The notes beneath the pieces are model-generated. The model was given only the letters and a program-made list of their open reading frames with translations. It did no database searches and was not told the DNA's origin. A stretch of 64,000 nt of DNA, taken from assembly GCA_964478235.1 (NCBI GenBank), contig CAYZGX010000004.1, positions 5,655-69,654 on the forward strand, in the 5' to 3' direction. Each line of letters opens with the position of its first letter. Positions within the stretch are counted from its first letter, which is position 1. The DNA is from 2-02-FULL-45-10 sp964478235 (GTDB lineage Bacteria; Patescibacteriota; Patescibacteriia; Magasanikbacterales; GWA2-37-8). A program made the position numbers and the translations under genes. This document shows, piece after piece, positions 49,857 through 58,944 of this stretch.

Positions 49857-51074
49857 TTAACCTGCACTTTCAGGATCAACAGCATCCTCAGAAGTAACTT
49901 CTTCTGAATCAACCGGCTTTTTTTCTTCGCCAGCTGGTTTGCCGTCTTCAATAACATTAATTTTCCAACCGGTGAGCTCAGAAGCGAGGCGAACATTTTG
50001 ACCACCGCGACCGATAGCGATAGAAAATTGTTCTGGAGCAACAGTCACGTCGGCTACTTTTTCAGCTTCTTTTAATTCTACACGAACAACTTTGGCTGGA
50101 GAAAGCGCGTGGGTAATATACTGTTCAGCATTTTCGTTATATTGGATAACATCGATTTTTTCGCCACCCAATTCTTCAATGATTGTATTAATACGGCTAC
50201 CGCGCTGACCGATACAAGAGCCGATTGGATCAATAGAAGGATCAGCGGTTACCACTGCCACTTTGGAGCGGAAGCCACCGTCGCGGGCAATACCTTTGAT
50301 TTCAATAACACCGTCAGCGATTTCTGGAATTTCTTGGCGGAAAATTTCACGCACCATTCCCGGAGCGGAGCGGGACAAAATAATTTCTGGTCCACGAGCA
50401 GTCATCTCTACGCGAGAGACAAAAAATTTCATTCGAGCACCTGGGCGATAATGTTCGCCATTGATCATATGGTCAGCTGGCATTACACCAGTGATTTTAC
50501 CTAAATCAACCAACACCTTGCGGCCTTCAACACGTTGAATGGTGCCGACGATAATTTGATTTTCTTGATTTTTGAAATCACCAAACACCATAGTGCGTTC
50601 TGCTTCGCGCACTTTTTGGATGATGACTTGCTTAGCAGTCATCGCAGCCATACGACCAAAGTCGTGTGGAATTTCCAAAGCGATTTCGAGCGTTTCGCCA
50701 ACTTTCGCACTCTTCTTCACTTCTTTAGCGGCCGAAAGCATGAGTTCCATCTTTGGATTGAAGCGTGGTAAATCGGCTGTTTCTTCGTCGGTCAATTCAC
50801 GATTTTCTTCGCGAGCTTTTTCACGACGAGCGGTCAATTCTTCTTGGGCTTTTTCCAAGACATCTTCGGCAATATCTTCGACAACAACCTTAATATCCCA
50901 AGCTTTCATGTCGCCGGTGTTTGGATCAAATTTAACTTTAATATTTTGCTGTTTGTTACCAAAATCTTTACGATAGGCGGCGGCGAGCGCTGCTTCAATC
51001 GTCTCCATAACTGCTTCGTACGACAAGTTTTTTTCGTCGCAGAGCGCTTGGATGGCTTTTGTGATTTCTGACAT
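49857..51074 (-). CDS. nusA: Transcription termination/antitermination factor NusA
   Basis: A 405-aa RNA polymerase-binding protein that modulates pausing, termination and antitermination. The N-terminal RNAP-binding domain has YEAVMETIEAALAAAYRKDFG; the S1 domain follows at about 150-220 (GTIQRVEGRKVLVDLG). KH1 and KH2 domains carry DPIGSCIGQRGSRINTIIEELGGEKIDVI (near 275) and FSIAIGRGGQNVRLASELTGWKINV (near 350). The C-terminus is acidic and short. There is no SD. No nusG, rimP or infB lies next to it, although infB is elsewhere in the window. Confidence 0.96.
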   Translation of the reverse strand: MSEITKAIQALCDEKNLSYEAVMETIEAALAAAYRKDFGNKQQNIKVKFDPNTGDMKAWDIKVVVEDIAEDVLEKAQEELTARREKAREENRELTDEETADLPRFNPKMELMLSAAKEVKKSAKVGETLEIALEIPHDFGRMAAMTAKQVIIQKVREAERTMVFGDFKNQENQIIVGTIQRVEGRKVLVDLGKITGVMPADHMINGEHYRPGARMKFFVSRVEMTARGPEIILSRSAPGMVREIFRQEIPEIADGVIEIKGIARDGGFRSKVAVVTADPSIDPIGSCIGQRGSRINTIIEELGGEKIDVIQYNENAEQYITHALSPAKVVRVELKEAEKVADVTVAPEQFSIAIGRGGQNVRLASELTGWKINVIEDGKPAGEEKKPVDSEEVTSEDAVDPESAG

Positions 51075-51099
51075 AGACTATGCTAAAAATGAATGAGGA

Positions 51100-51130
51100 T
51101 AAAAAAAGAGCGACTTTCTTTAAAGTCACC
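51100..51130 (-). terminator. Terminator upstream of nusA
   Basis: GACTTT-aaag-AAAGTC stem followed on the minus strand by a run of seven T. It ends the comEC/ykuD transcript. Confidence 0.85.
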
Positions 51131-51174
51131 CTTACTGTCAACAGTATACCACGAAGCGCTTCGCCTGTCAAACC

Positions 51175-51963
51175 CTAATTTGAGGCTAACTGGTTAGGCT
51201 TTGGAAGGGGTTTGGTGGGGGTTTTACCGGTAATAACCACCCTATCTCCCACGTCTAAAAAGGCGTACATTTTCTCTACATCTTTATAGGAAATATTCAC
51301 GCAACCGTGGCTCATCGGGCGAATACCAAACTGATTGTGCCAATAGGCGCCGTGAAGATAGAAGCTTCGCTTAAACTCCAAATTCCACTTGGTGTTCGGC
51401 AGGTTATACCCCGGACCAACATAGTGATGTACTGGCAATTTACGTATGATTTCAAATTCTCCCGTTGGGGTTGGGGTAGCTAATTTTCCACTCGAAACTG
51501 GAACAGTGGCGATTTGTACTCCACCTAAAAAATAGGCTAGCTGCTGTGTACTCAAATCTACTTCGACATGGCGTTCCAAACTGCGATCACGATCGCCTTT
51601 GAGCGGGTTAAAGCCATTTTTTACCTCAGCTCCATCAAGAAAGCTGTCGTCGTCAGTGTCGGTATCCAAAAGATCGGTGTGGAGTTCGATTTCTAATTCA
51701 TCGGATAACCCATCTTTGTCGGAATCAACTTCAGACATTTTTTTCATATTAGGAAAGCGTGGTGAATAGCCGGTGTCCACTTCTTTGCCGTCAGAAAAAC
51801 TATCACTATCCGAGTCGTTGTTGTTTGGATCAGTGTGATACACCAATGTTTCTAGATCATCTGACAAACCATCACTGTCAAAATCAACCGACGAGATAGC
51901 CTGAACAACTCCACCATTGAGGAGGAGAGCAAAAAAGAAAATAAGGCCGATAGATTTGGTCAT
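51175..51963 (-). CDS. L,D-transpeptidase (YkuD) with calcium-binding repeats
   Basis: A 262-aa secreted enzyme that makes 3-3 peptidoglycan cross-links or attaches proteins to the wall. Signal peptide MTKSIGLIFFFALLLNGGVVQA. Residues of about 25-115 hold thrombospondin-3-like calcium repeats (DFDSDGLSDDLE, DSDSDSFSDGKE, DSDKDGLSDELE, DTDDDSFLDGAE). The C-terminal YkuD domain has the HGAYW motif and the active-site SHGCVNISYKDVE with catalytic Cys. The frame extends upstream to 52014, but ATG 51963 with its signal peptide is the sensible start. It overlaps the MBL gene's stop. Confidence 0.93.
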   Translation of the reverse strand: MTKSIGLIFFFALLLNGGVVQAISSVDFDSDGLSDDLETLVYHTDPNNNDSDSDSFSDGKEVDTGYSPRFPNMKKMSEVDSDKDGLSDELEIELHTDLLDTDTDDDSFLDGAEVKNGFNPLKGDRDRSLERHVEVDLSTQQLAYFLGGVQIATVPVSSGKLATPTPTGEFEIIRKLPVHHYVGPGYNLPNTKWNLEFKRSFYLHGAYWHNQFGIRPMSHGCVNISYKDVEKMYAFLDVGDRVVITGKTPTKPLPKPNQLASN

Positions 51964-52805
51964 GGCAGTAGTATAGCACCTCCCTCGTCTGTCCGTAAAA
52001 TAGCTATCCCCCATTTTTCTAGCCGCCGAATCACTCGAAGCGACGGGTGGCCATAACGATTTTTCTTACCTGATGAGATTATAGCTGTGGTCGGACCGAC
52101 CGCCCGAAGAAAATCTTCACCACTCGAACTATTGCTTCCATGATGACCGACTTTGAGCGTGCTCGCCCCAAGCGCCAAACAACGCCATTTTTTAGTCGGA
52201 CAATATTTTTTGAGCAAAGCCTGTTCAAGTGGAATTTCTGCGTCCCCTGTAAATAAGAACGAGTCATTTTGGTGTTCAAGACGAAAAACAATAGAAAAAT
52301 TATTACTGTCGTCACTCGGTAGTGTCATCAACAAACTGCTGTCTGGAGAGAAAAAATACAGGCGACTATCGCCTATCCTCCACCGAGCTGGTGCTGTGAG
52401 TTTTTTTATTTTTTGACCTTCATTAGCAATGCTTTCTTCAAACGCCTGCCAAGCTGGATCACCCGGCTTTGTGCGACCGTTGGTAAAAACCCGTCTTACA
52501 TCGTAGCGATTCAACACTTCGGCACAACCACCATAGTGATCGAGATCGGGGTGCGTGACGATGAGATAGTCAATAGTGCGAACATACGCTGGCAGAGCTT
52601 GTCCAATTTCGCTTAACACTTTTTTATTCGGCCCGCAATCAATGAGCGTGGTTTCGCTGGTTTCAAATTGAATAAGCGAGCTATCCCCTTGCCCAACATT
52701 CAAAAACCACACCCGAAAGGTGTGGCGCTTGGTTTCTGACCAATAATAATACAAGACAGCGAGCAGGCTGAGTGTGGCGACAGTGAAAAATAGTCTTTTT
52801 TTCAT
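51960..52805 (-). CDS. ComEC-like metallo-beta-lactamase-fold hydrolase (separate gene)
   Basis: A 281-aa protein with one N-terminal membrane helix (FFTVATLSLLAVLYYYW) and a metallo-beta-lactamase domain. The metal motif is THPDLDHYGG near residue 84 (H-x-D-x-D-H), preceded by LNVGQGDSSLIQF and followed by GDAEIPLE and LKVGHHGS. This is the pattern of the C-terminal nuclease-like domain of ComEC. The ComEC channel is encoded separately at 53413-54933, so ComEC is split here with a methyltransferase gene in between. It overlaps the YkuD start by 4 bp. Confidence 0.9.
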   Translation of the reverse strand: MKKRLFFTVATLSLLAVLYYYWSETKRHTFRVWFLNVGQGDSSLIQFETSETTLIDCGPNKKVLSEIGQALPAYVRTIDYLIVTHPDLDHYGGCAEVLNRYDVRRVFTNGRTKPGDPAWQAFEESIANEGQKIKKLTAPARWRIGDSRLYFFSPDSSLLMTLPSDDSNNFSIVFRLEHQNDSFLFTGDAEIPLEQALLKKYCPTKKWRCLALGASTLKVGHHGSNSSSGEDFLRAVGPTTAIISSGKKNRYGHPSLRVIRRLEKWGIAILRTDEGGAILLP

Positions 52806-52829
52806 AGTGCTGACGAGTCAGCACCCCCA

Positions 52830-53441
52830 TTATTTTTGCGCAACGATAATTTGGTTGACCCACACACCACCCTCTGCCACTCGCACATCCTCAACAATCG
52901 TATAAGCGAGCTCTTCCAATATTTCTCGGATTTTTTCCGGTCGATGATAATACGACTCGATCACAATATCTCCTTCTGAAGTCGCGACTACTGGCGGATC
53001 TTTTTGATTAATATTAGTTACCACCAATCGCCCACCATCTTTGAGGACAGCGTACGCTTCGTCAAAAAACCGGCTTGGGTCTTTGAGGTGAACAATCATA
53101 AAGGCCGAGATAACGATATCAAACTCCGTATCAAGAAAAGATAAAGCCTCGGCGTCACCAACTACTGTAGTAATTTTTGGATTTTTCTTTGTGACTATCT
53201 TTAACATCTCTTCGGAGACATCAAGCGCGGTAACAACAGCTCCTAGCTTGGCGAGCTGCGTTGCCAGTCGCCCGGTGCCAGCGCCGACATCTAAAATCGT
53301 TTTACCGAGAATATCACCAAGCAGTGGTAGCAGGCGGTTTTTTTCAAAACTGTTGAGGTATTTTTCTTTGGAATCATACTCTGAGGCTGCGAGATCGTAG
53401 CCTTTAGCTGAATCATAAACTTTTATTTTTCCTTTGGACAT
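52830..53441 (-). CDS. SAM-dependent methyltransferase
   Basis: A 203-aa class I methyltransferase of the UbiE/COQ5-like type. Motif I is ILDVGAGTGRLATQLAKLG near residue 48; then VTALDVSEEML (acidic end of strand 2), DIVISAFMIVHLKDP and GGRLVVTNINQKDPP. The substrate is unknown. It overlaps the 3' end of the comEC channel gene by 29 bp, so the genes are translationally linked. Confidence 0.9.
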   Translation of the reverse strand: MSKGKIKVYDSAKGYDLAASEYDSKEKYLNSFEKNRLLPLLGDILGKTILDVGAGTGRLATQLAKLGAVVTALDVSEEMLKIVTKKNPKITTVVGDAEALSFLDTEFDIVISAFMIVHLKDPSRFFDEAYAVLKDGGRLVVTNINQKDPPVVATSEGDIVIESYYHRPEKIREILEELAYTIVEDVRVAEGGVWVNQIIVAQK

Positions 53442-54933
53442 ACCAGATAAGCGCTATATAACAAAGGAGCATTGCCCACCACGGAATGGTGAGGGGTATA
53501 GTGCTCCAGGGCAAGCCACCAAAAAAGGTAGCTAAACGTATGACATACTGTAGCCCAAAACCGGTGAGGAACGCAACCGCCTGCCCCAGAGGAAAGGAAA
53601 CAGCACTCGCTAAGATCGAAACAAAACTCGCGAGCATTATCCATGGAATAATCGGCACAACTATCAGGTTGGCTGGCAGAGCGACGAGCGAAACGGCGCC
53701 AAACTGAAATAACATAAGCGGCAATGTGGTAACAAGCGCCGAAAGCGTAACAGCGAATGATTCGTGAATAGCCTTTATCAAAGCGCTTGGTGAAATTAGA
53801 TTTATTTTCTGATTAATCAAGGGCGAAATATAGACCAAACCAATGGTGGCTAAAAAAGACAACTGGAAACCTGCATCATAGAGAAGAATAAGCGGATTTT
53901 CTAAAAGCATAACTGACGCTGTAACTACCAAGACCGTTCCTATTGATAATGGACGCCCTAAACGCTCTCCAAGAATAACTATCGTACCCATGATCGCCGC
54001 GCGCACTGCCGAAGCGGATAGTCCAACCAAAACGACAAACAACCAAACGCTGACTACCACCACCCAAAAAGCTTGCCGCCGCCATAATCCAGCACGGATA
54101 CCAATAGTCATAAGAATACTGGCAATAATCGTAATATTAAAACCAGATACCGCAATAATATGGGTAATGCCGGTGGCGCTAAAGGCCTCTTTGAGTTCGG
54201 GCGGAAGCCCACTTCTGCTCCCATAGAGGATACCGGCGACCAAACTACTATCTGGCTCCGCCCAAAGCCGACCGACTTGCCTATCAAGCGCGGATTTTAA
54301 TTGCAGAATACTACCAAGCGCTTTTTGAAAAAGTGTTTTTTCTTTGGGAACAACTCCTTGAATCACTGGTTTTTGACACAGCGACGAGACACCTTCTTTG
54401 GCCAAGTATTTATCATAACGAAACGTACTGTCTTCGCTGGCTGCCGGGGCTTCGAGCCGACAAAGCGCCCGCACCGTCTCGCCATAGTCATAGCGCGGAT
54501 AGGCGCCATACGACACTAGCACCAAACCTCGCACTTCCCCGCCCCCGAGACTATTTACCTCAACAACATAATTGGTTTTATCTACCCGTCTGTCTGGTTC
54601 GCGAGTAATTGTTCCGACGATTTCGACCAGGTTTCCATTATAAAAACAAACTGCGCTGGGCGATGTGCAATCTGCCCCAGCAACCATCACTCGCCACACT
54701 CCTAAAATCAAAAAACAACTGGCCAAAATCACCAATCTTGTTTCGTGCTGTCGCCAAAAAATCAAGGCGAATACCAAAAGTATCCAGAGCATCAAACCGA
54801 CAATAATCGCTTGGGCCGGTTGTGTATTCACAAGTGAAGCGCTCCCCACTCCAGCGATAAACAAAAAACAAAACGCCAGAAGCGTTCTGTTTTTGGAGAT
54901 ACAAATAAATTGTACCCCCTCCTTGATTGTCAT
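53413..54933 (-). CDS. comEC: ComEC/Rec2-family DNA uptake channel (membrane part only)
   Basis: A 506-aa polytopic membrane protein, the channel for single-stranded DNA import in natural competence. It has an N-terminal DUF4131-like region with an OB-type segment (EIVGTITREPDRRVDKTNYVVEV), then the competence domain with LVAGILYGSRSGLPPELKEAFSATGITHIIAVSGFNITIIA, which is the family hallmark. Several helices follow. The metallo-beta-lactamase domain normally fused at the C-terminus is absent and is encoded two genes downstream (51960-52805). Confidence 0.94.
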   Translation of the reverse strand: MTIKEGVQFICISKNRTLLAFCFLFIAGVGSASLVNTQPAQAIIVGLMLWILLVFALIFWRQHETRLVILASCFLILGVWRVMVAGADCTSPSAVCFYNGNLVEIVGTITREPDRRVDKTNYVVEVNSLGGGEVRGLVLVSYGAYPRYDYGETVRALCRLEAPAASEDSTFRYDKYLAKEGVSSLCQKPVIQGVVPKEKTLFQKALGSILQLKSALDRQVGRLWAEPDSSLVAGILYGSRSGLPPELKEAFSATGITHIIAVSGFNITIIASILMTIGIRAGLWRRQAFWVVVVSVWLFVVLVGLSASAVRAAIMGTIVILGERLGRPLSIGTVLVVTASVMLLENPLILLYDAGFQLSFLATIGLVYISPLINQKINLISPSALIKAIHESFAVTLSALVTTLPLMLFQFGAVSLVALPANLIVVPIIPWIMLASFVSILASAVSFPLGQAVAFLTGFGLQYVIRLATFFGGLPWSTIPLTIPWWAMLLCYIALIWYVQRKNKSL

Positions 54934-54938
54934 ACTAA

Positions 54939-57374
54939 CTAGATTACTACACTGACCAATTTACCTTTGATATAGATAATTTTCTTTGGAGATTTGCCTT
55001 CGAGCCATTTCTGCACCTTTTCGCTCTTGAGTACTAATTCTTTGACTTGCTCTTCGGTAATATCCGCCGGAACCTCTAAGGTGTCCCGGACTTTACCGTT
55101 GATTTGTACGGCGAGAGTGAGAGTTGATTCAACTGTTAATTCAGGGCGGAACGTTGGCCAGGCTTCAAAGGTAATCGTTTTTTTGTTACCGAGCACTTTG
55201 ACCCAAATTTCTTCGGCCACATGTGGCGCAAATGGCGACAAGAGTTTGGCAAAAATACCATATTCTTCTCGGCTAATCTTCTGCTCTTTGCTAAAATGGT
55301 TCACCAATTCCATCAGCTTAGCAATTGCCGTGTTGAACGACATCTTATCAATATCTTCACCGACTTTTTTAATCGTCTGGTGCATGATAACTTGTTCGTT
55401 GCTTTCTCCGTCGACTAAGGTGTCTTGTAAATTCCAAACACGGTCAATAAATCGGCGCACACCGACGAGGCCGTTGGTGTCCCATTGCACAAATTGATCA
55501 AACGGACCCATAAACATAATGTAGGCGCGGAACGCGTCGGCACCAAACTGATCTACCATTTCATCAGGGTTGATAACATTACCGCGAGATTTACTCATCT
55601 TTTCACCATCAGGCCCGAGAATCATACCGTGACTCGTGCGTTTCTTGTACGGTTCGCGCGTTGGGACAACTCCGATATCAAACAAAAACTGATTCCAGAA
55701 ACGAGAATACAACAAGTGGAGCACAGTATGTTCCATGCCACCGTTGTACCAATCAACTGGCGACCAGTACTTGAGCTTCTCTGGTGAAGCAAAGACTTTC
55801 GTATTCTTTGGGTCGATATAACGAAGGAAATACCAGCTTGAACCAGCCCAGTTAGGCATGGTGTCGGTTTCGCGACGAGCTTTACCACCACAGCGAGGAC
55901 ATTTTGTGTTCACCCATGTATCCATAGCGGCGAGTGGTGACTCCCCTGTGTCGGTTGGTTCGTATTTTTTTACTTTTGGCAATTCTAACGGCAACTCTTT
56001 TTCATCGAGCGGTATCCAGCCAGGATTCATCTCTTCGCCCTTACTTTCAAACTTTCCACTCTTAGCACAAGCTTCGCAATGAACGAGCGGAATCGGCTCG
56101 CCCCAATAACGCTGACGAGAAAAGACCCAGTCGCGAAGTTTAAAATTAACCTTGCGCTTGCCGAGTTTTTTTTCTTCGAACCAAGCGATCATTTTCTTTT
56201 TGGCATCAGTAGTTGTGAGACCGTTTAAAAATTCAGAGTTACAAGCAACACCAGTTTCAGTGAAGGCCTTGTCTTCGCTACCACCTTCAACTACTGGCTT
56301 TATTGCCAAACCAAACTTCTTCGCAAATTCAAAATCGCGTTCATCATGCGCTGGCACGCCCATAATCGCACCGGTGCCAACACCGCCCATGACATAATTG
56401 GTAACCCAGACAGGCACTTCTTCGCCGTTGGCTGGATTAGCCACCGTGAAGCCAGCCGAGATACCAGTCTTTTCCGCTTCGTCGCGGTCAGCGGTCGCCA
56501 CGCGCTCTTTCAATGTTTTTTCAATATACTCAACAATCTTCTGGTCAGCCTTCCAACCAATGCCAAGCCATTCTTTGGCGAGTTCGGCTGACACAGCGAT
56601 ATACGTGACACCAAAAATCGTATCTGGACGAGTGGTGAAAACAGTAATCGGATGTTCGTTTTGTCCTTTAACAAAAAACTGCACCTCTGCCCCCTCGCTT
56701 TTGCCGATCCAATTTTCCTGCTGCACGCGAGCTGGGGTGATGTAATCTACTTCTTTCAATCCTTCGAGGAGCTTATCAGCATATTTGGTAATTGCCAACA
56801 TCCACTGCTCTTTGTTGCGCTGCTCAACAGCGGTACCACAACGTTCACAACAGCCTTGCACAACTTCTTCGTTGGCGAGCCCAATTTTATCTTTCGGACA
56901 CCAGTTGATTGGCTGGTTTTTCTTGTAGGCCAAACCATGCTTATAGAGTTGTAAAAAAATCCACTGCGTCCATTTGAAATATTTTGGATCTGTCGTGTCA
57001 ACAGCGCGCGACCAATCAAAGCCGTAGCCAAGCGAAGTCAGCTGGCGAGTAAAGTTGGCGATATTTTCGGCTGTCACCTCTTCTGGAGGGCGACCGGTCT
57101 TGATAGCGTAATTTTCTGTTGGCAAACCAAAGGCGTCAAAGCCGATTGGATATAGCACATTAAAACCATCCATACGACGCTTGCGCGTGATGACATCCAT
57201 AGCGGTAAATGGTCGAGGGTGACCCACGTGGAGCCCGGCACCAGACGGATACGGAAACTCAATCAAGCCATAAAATTTTGGCTTGGAGGAATCTTCGGCT
57301 GCTTCAAAAGTACCGTTCTTTTTCCAGTATTTTTGCCACTTTGGTTCAATATCTTTTGGCTCGTATTTTGACAT
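54939..57374 (-). CDS. leuS: Leucyl-tRNA synthetase
   Basis: An 811-aa class I aminoacyl-tRNA synthetase charging tRNA-Leu. The HIGH-like motif is in FPYPSGAGLHVGHPRPFTAMD near residue 40. A zinc-binding segment with CCERCG lies near 175, and the CP1 editing domain spans about 220-400 with VFTTRPDTIFGVTYIAVS. The KMSKS motif is GEKMSKSRGNVINPD near 570. A C-terminal anticodon-binding domain ends with a small subdomain. It has no SD. A TTGCTT-17-TAGAAT promoter lies upstream. Confidence 0.98.
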   Translation of the reverse strand: MSKYEPKDIEPKWQKYWKKNGTFEAAEDSSKPKFYGLIEFPYPSGAGLHVGHPRPFTAMDVITRKRRMDGFNVLYPIGFDAFGLPTENYAIKTGRPPEEVTAENIANFTRQLTSLGYGFDWSRAVDTTDPKYFKWTQWIFLQLYKHGLAYKKNQPINWCPKDKIGLANEEVVQGCCERCGTAVEQRNKEQWMLAITKYADKLLEGLKEVDYITPARVQQENWIGKSEGAEVQFFVKGQNEHPITVFTTRPDTIFGVTYIAVSAELAKEWLGIGWKADQKIVEYIEKTLKERVATADRDEAEKTGISAGFTVANPANGEEVPVWVTNYVMGGVGTGAIMGVPAHDERDFEFAKKFGLAIKPVVEGGSEDKAFTETGVACNSEFLNGLTTTDAKKKMIAWFEEKKLGKRKVNFKLRDWVFSRQRYWGEPIPLVHCEACAKSGKFESKGEEMNPGWIPLDEKELPLELPKVKKYEPTDTGESPLAAMDTWVNTKCPRCGGKARRETDTMPNWAGSSWYFLRYIDPKNTKVFASPEKLKYWSPVDWYNGGMEHTVLHLLYSRFWNQFLFDIGVVPTREPYKKRTSHGMILGPDGEKMSKSRGNVINPDEMVDQFGADAFRAYIMFMGPFDQFVQWDTNGLVGVRRFIDRVWNLQDTLVDGESNEQVIMHQTIKKVGEDIDKMSFNTAIAKLMELVNHFSKEQKISREEYGIFAKLLSPFAPHVAEEIWVKVLGNKKTITFEAWPTFRPELTVESTLTLAVQINGKVRDTLEVPADITEEQVKELVLKSEKVQKWLEGKSPKKIIYIKGKLVSVVI

Positions 57375-57399
57375 AAAAGATAATCAAGAGAATGAGTCC

Positions 57400-57428
57400 A
57401 TTCTACCGAGAGGACGGATAAAAAGCAA
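57400..57428 (-). promoter_or_regulatory. Promoter of leuS
   Basis: Minus-strand TTGCTT, 17-nt spacer, TAGAAT. Confidence 0.55.
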
Positions 57429-57499
57429 GCTATAAATAAGGAAGCCCGTCTGTCGTGGAGTACGAGAGGCGGGCTAATCCCTTACGCTAGGCGTGGTGC

Positions 57500-57928
57500 C
57501 TAGTGGTACGTTACCAGATACGTGGAGCGGCGCGGGGTGTGATTACAGGAGACGACTGAAACAGCGAAGTGGTTACACTTGAGGCAGTGGTCGAAATCAA
57601 TTTCTTGACCATCGACACACAGCGACTCGTCTCCCCTATTCTGTATGACCTGACTGTAGGCGGCGAGCATTTTCGGGGTGGCTTCACTAGCTGTGATGAA
57701 ATGACCCGCCTTCACATGCACTTCGGCAGTCTCCTGAGGCCAATCGGCGCCATACTTGATGATTCCAAAATCGCCGACATGATCAGGGCTTTCCTGTACA
57801 TAAAATTCCACTACCATTCTAGGATCAGTTTCAAGCTCTGTCTTCTTGGTGGCATATCCGCCGATAAGGCAGAGAACCGCCAGCGCAAACGTGGCCTTCC
57901 AATTTTTGAGATCCTGATTATTATCCAC
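57500..57928 (-). CDS. Orphan single-pass membrane protein with C-terminal CxxC
   Basis: A 142-aa protein starting at GTG 57928 with GGAGG 6 nt upstream. The frame continues to 58042, overlapping fpg, but without start signals. One hydrophobic helix (WKATFALAVLCLIGGYA, residues 9-25) anchors it. The outer or inner domain of about 115 aa has an EFYVQESPDHVGDFGIIKYG segment and, near the end, CVDGQEIDFDHCLKCNHFAVSVVSC, a cluster of four cysteines plus histidines that could bind metal. No family recognised. Part of the SD-bearing orphan class. Confidence 0.75.
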   Translation of the reverse strand: MDNNQDLKNWKATFALAVLCLIGGYATKKTELETDPRMVVEFYVQESPDHVGDFGIIKYGADWPQETAEVHVKAGHFITASEATPKMLAAYSQVIQNRGDESLCVDGQEIDFDHCLKCNHFAVSVVSCNHTPRRSTYLVTYH

Positions 57929-57974
57929 GGACGACCTCCGCTTTTGGGTTGACGTACCTATGAGGGACGCTGTT

Positions 57975-58003
57975 ATTATCGTCATTTTTTGAGCTTTTGT
58001 CAA
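57975..58003 (-). promoter_or_regulatory. Promoter of the 142-aa orphan gene
   Basis: Minus-strand TTGACA, 17-nt spacer, GATAAT. It lies just after the fpg stop codon. Confidence 0.75.
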
Positions 58004-58020
58004 TCCTTGGCAGTGCGCAA

Positions 58021-58941
58021 CTACTTCTGGCAATGCGGGCAAAAATGCGTCCCCCGGCCAGCGATTTTCTTTTTATGAATCAGACCTTTTTTACAGGCCA
58101 AGCATCGTTCCCCATCGCGCTCGTAGACTTTAAGAAATCTCACAAAATTACCAGTTCGCCCGTCGCTGTCGACATAATTATTAAAAGTTGTCCCTCGCTC
58201 TTTAACAGCAAGAGCAATAATTTTTTTAGAAGCTTCAAACAAGGCGCGAATTTCAGCGGTGGTGAGGCTGTCTGTCTTTCTCCATGGCAACACGTGGGCG
58301 CGATGACAAATCTCGTCGGCATAAATATTGCCAATTCCCGCAACAACATCTTGGCGAAGAAGTATCGCTTTGAGCACCACTGACCGGCGTTGCAACACCC
58401 CGCTTAATGCCTCTAAGGTAAACCGTTTAGTGAGCGGTTCAATACCATACGTCGCTTCAATCGCTTGCTTATCCGCCAGCGTCACCAGACGCGCATAGCC
58501 AAACCGACGCATATCGTTAAAATACAAAACACCACCGTCATTAAAATGAAAAATAATCTGAGTATGCTTGTCAGGCAATTTCCATTCTAACGTTTCTCGA
58601 TGGGCTTTGAGGCTTTTACTTGGATCTATTGCCAAAAGTGTTTGAAGTGGCGTTTGACTGTGCCCACCAGCCAATACTTTTTTGCCTTTGGCGTAGATAA
58701 GCTGACCGGTCATTTTAAGATGTACCAGCAAATACAGCTCGGGACGACGCAAACGAAACATCAGAAGCTTCCCCACCCGCTCAATCGCTTCAATTGTATT
58801 TCCAGTCATTGCCTGGGGCAATGGTTCAGCTGACCCGCGTACTGCTTTGTCCCGGACAACGTCAACTGCCACCACTTTTTTATGGCAGATTTTAGGCACT
58901 AAGTCGCGACGAATAGTTTCTACTTCCGGCAATTCTGGCAT
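58021..58941 (-). CDS. mutM: Formamidopyrimidine-DNA glycosylase (Fpg/MutM)
   Basis: A 306-aa bifunctional DNA glycosylase/AP lyase that removes 8-oxoguanine and formamidopyrimidines. The catalytic N-terminus PELPEVETIRRDL (Pro2, Glu3) is intact, as is the lysine in LVHLKMTGQL near residue 73. The helix-two-turn-helix region has DVVAGIGNIYADEI near 205. The C-terminal zinc finger is CLACKKG and CPHCQK. It is somewhat longer than the usual 270 aa. It lies 3 bp after the gdh stop. Confidence 0.97.
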   Translation of the reverse strand: MPELPEVETIRRDLVPKICHKKVVAVDVVRDKAVRGSAEPLPQAMTGNTIEAIERVGKLLMFRLRRPELYLLVHLKMTGQLIYAKGKKVLAGGHSQTPLQTLLAIDPSKSLKAHRETLEWKLPDKHTQIIFHFNDGGVLYFNDMRRFGYARLVTLADKQAIEATYGIEPLTKRFTLEALSGVLQRRSVVLKAILLRQDVVAGIGNIYADEICHRAHVLPWRKTDSLTTAEIRALFEASKKIIALAVKERGTTFNNYVDSDGRTGNFVRFLKVYERDGERCLACKKGLIHKKKIAGRGTHFCPHCQK

Positions 58942-58944
58942 AGA

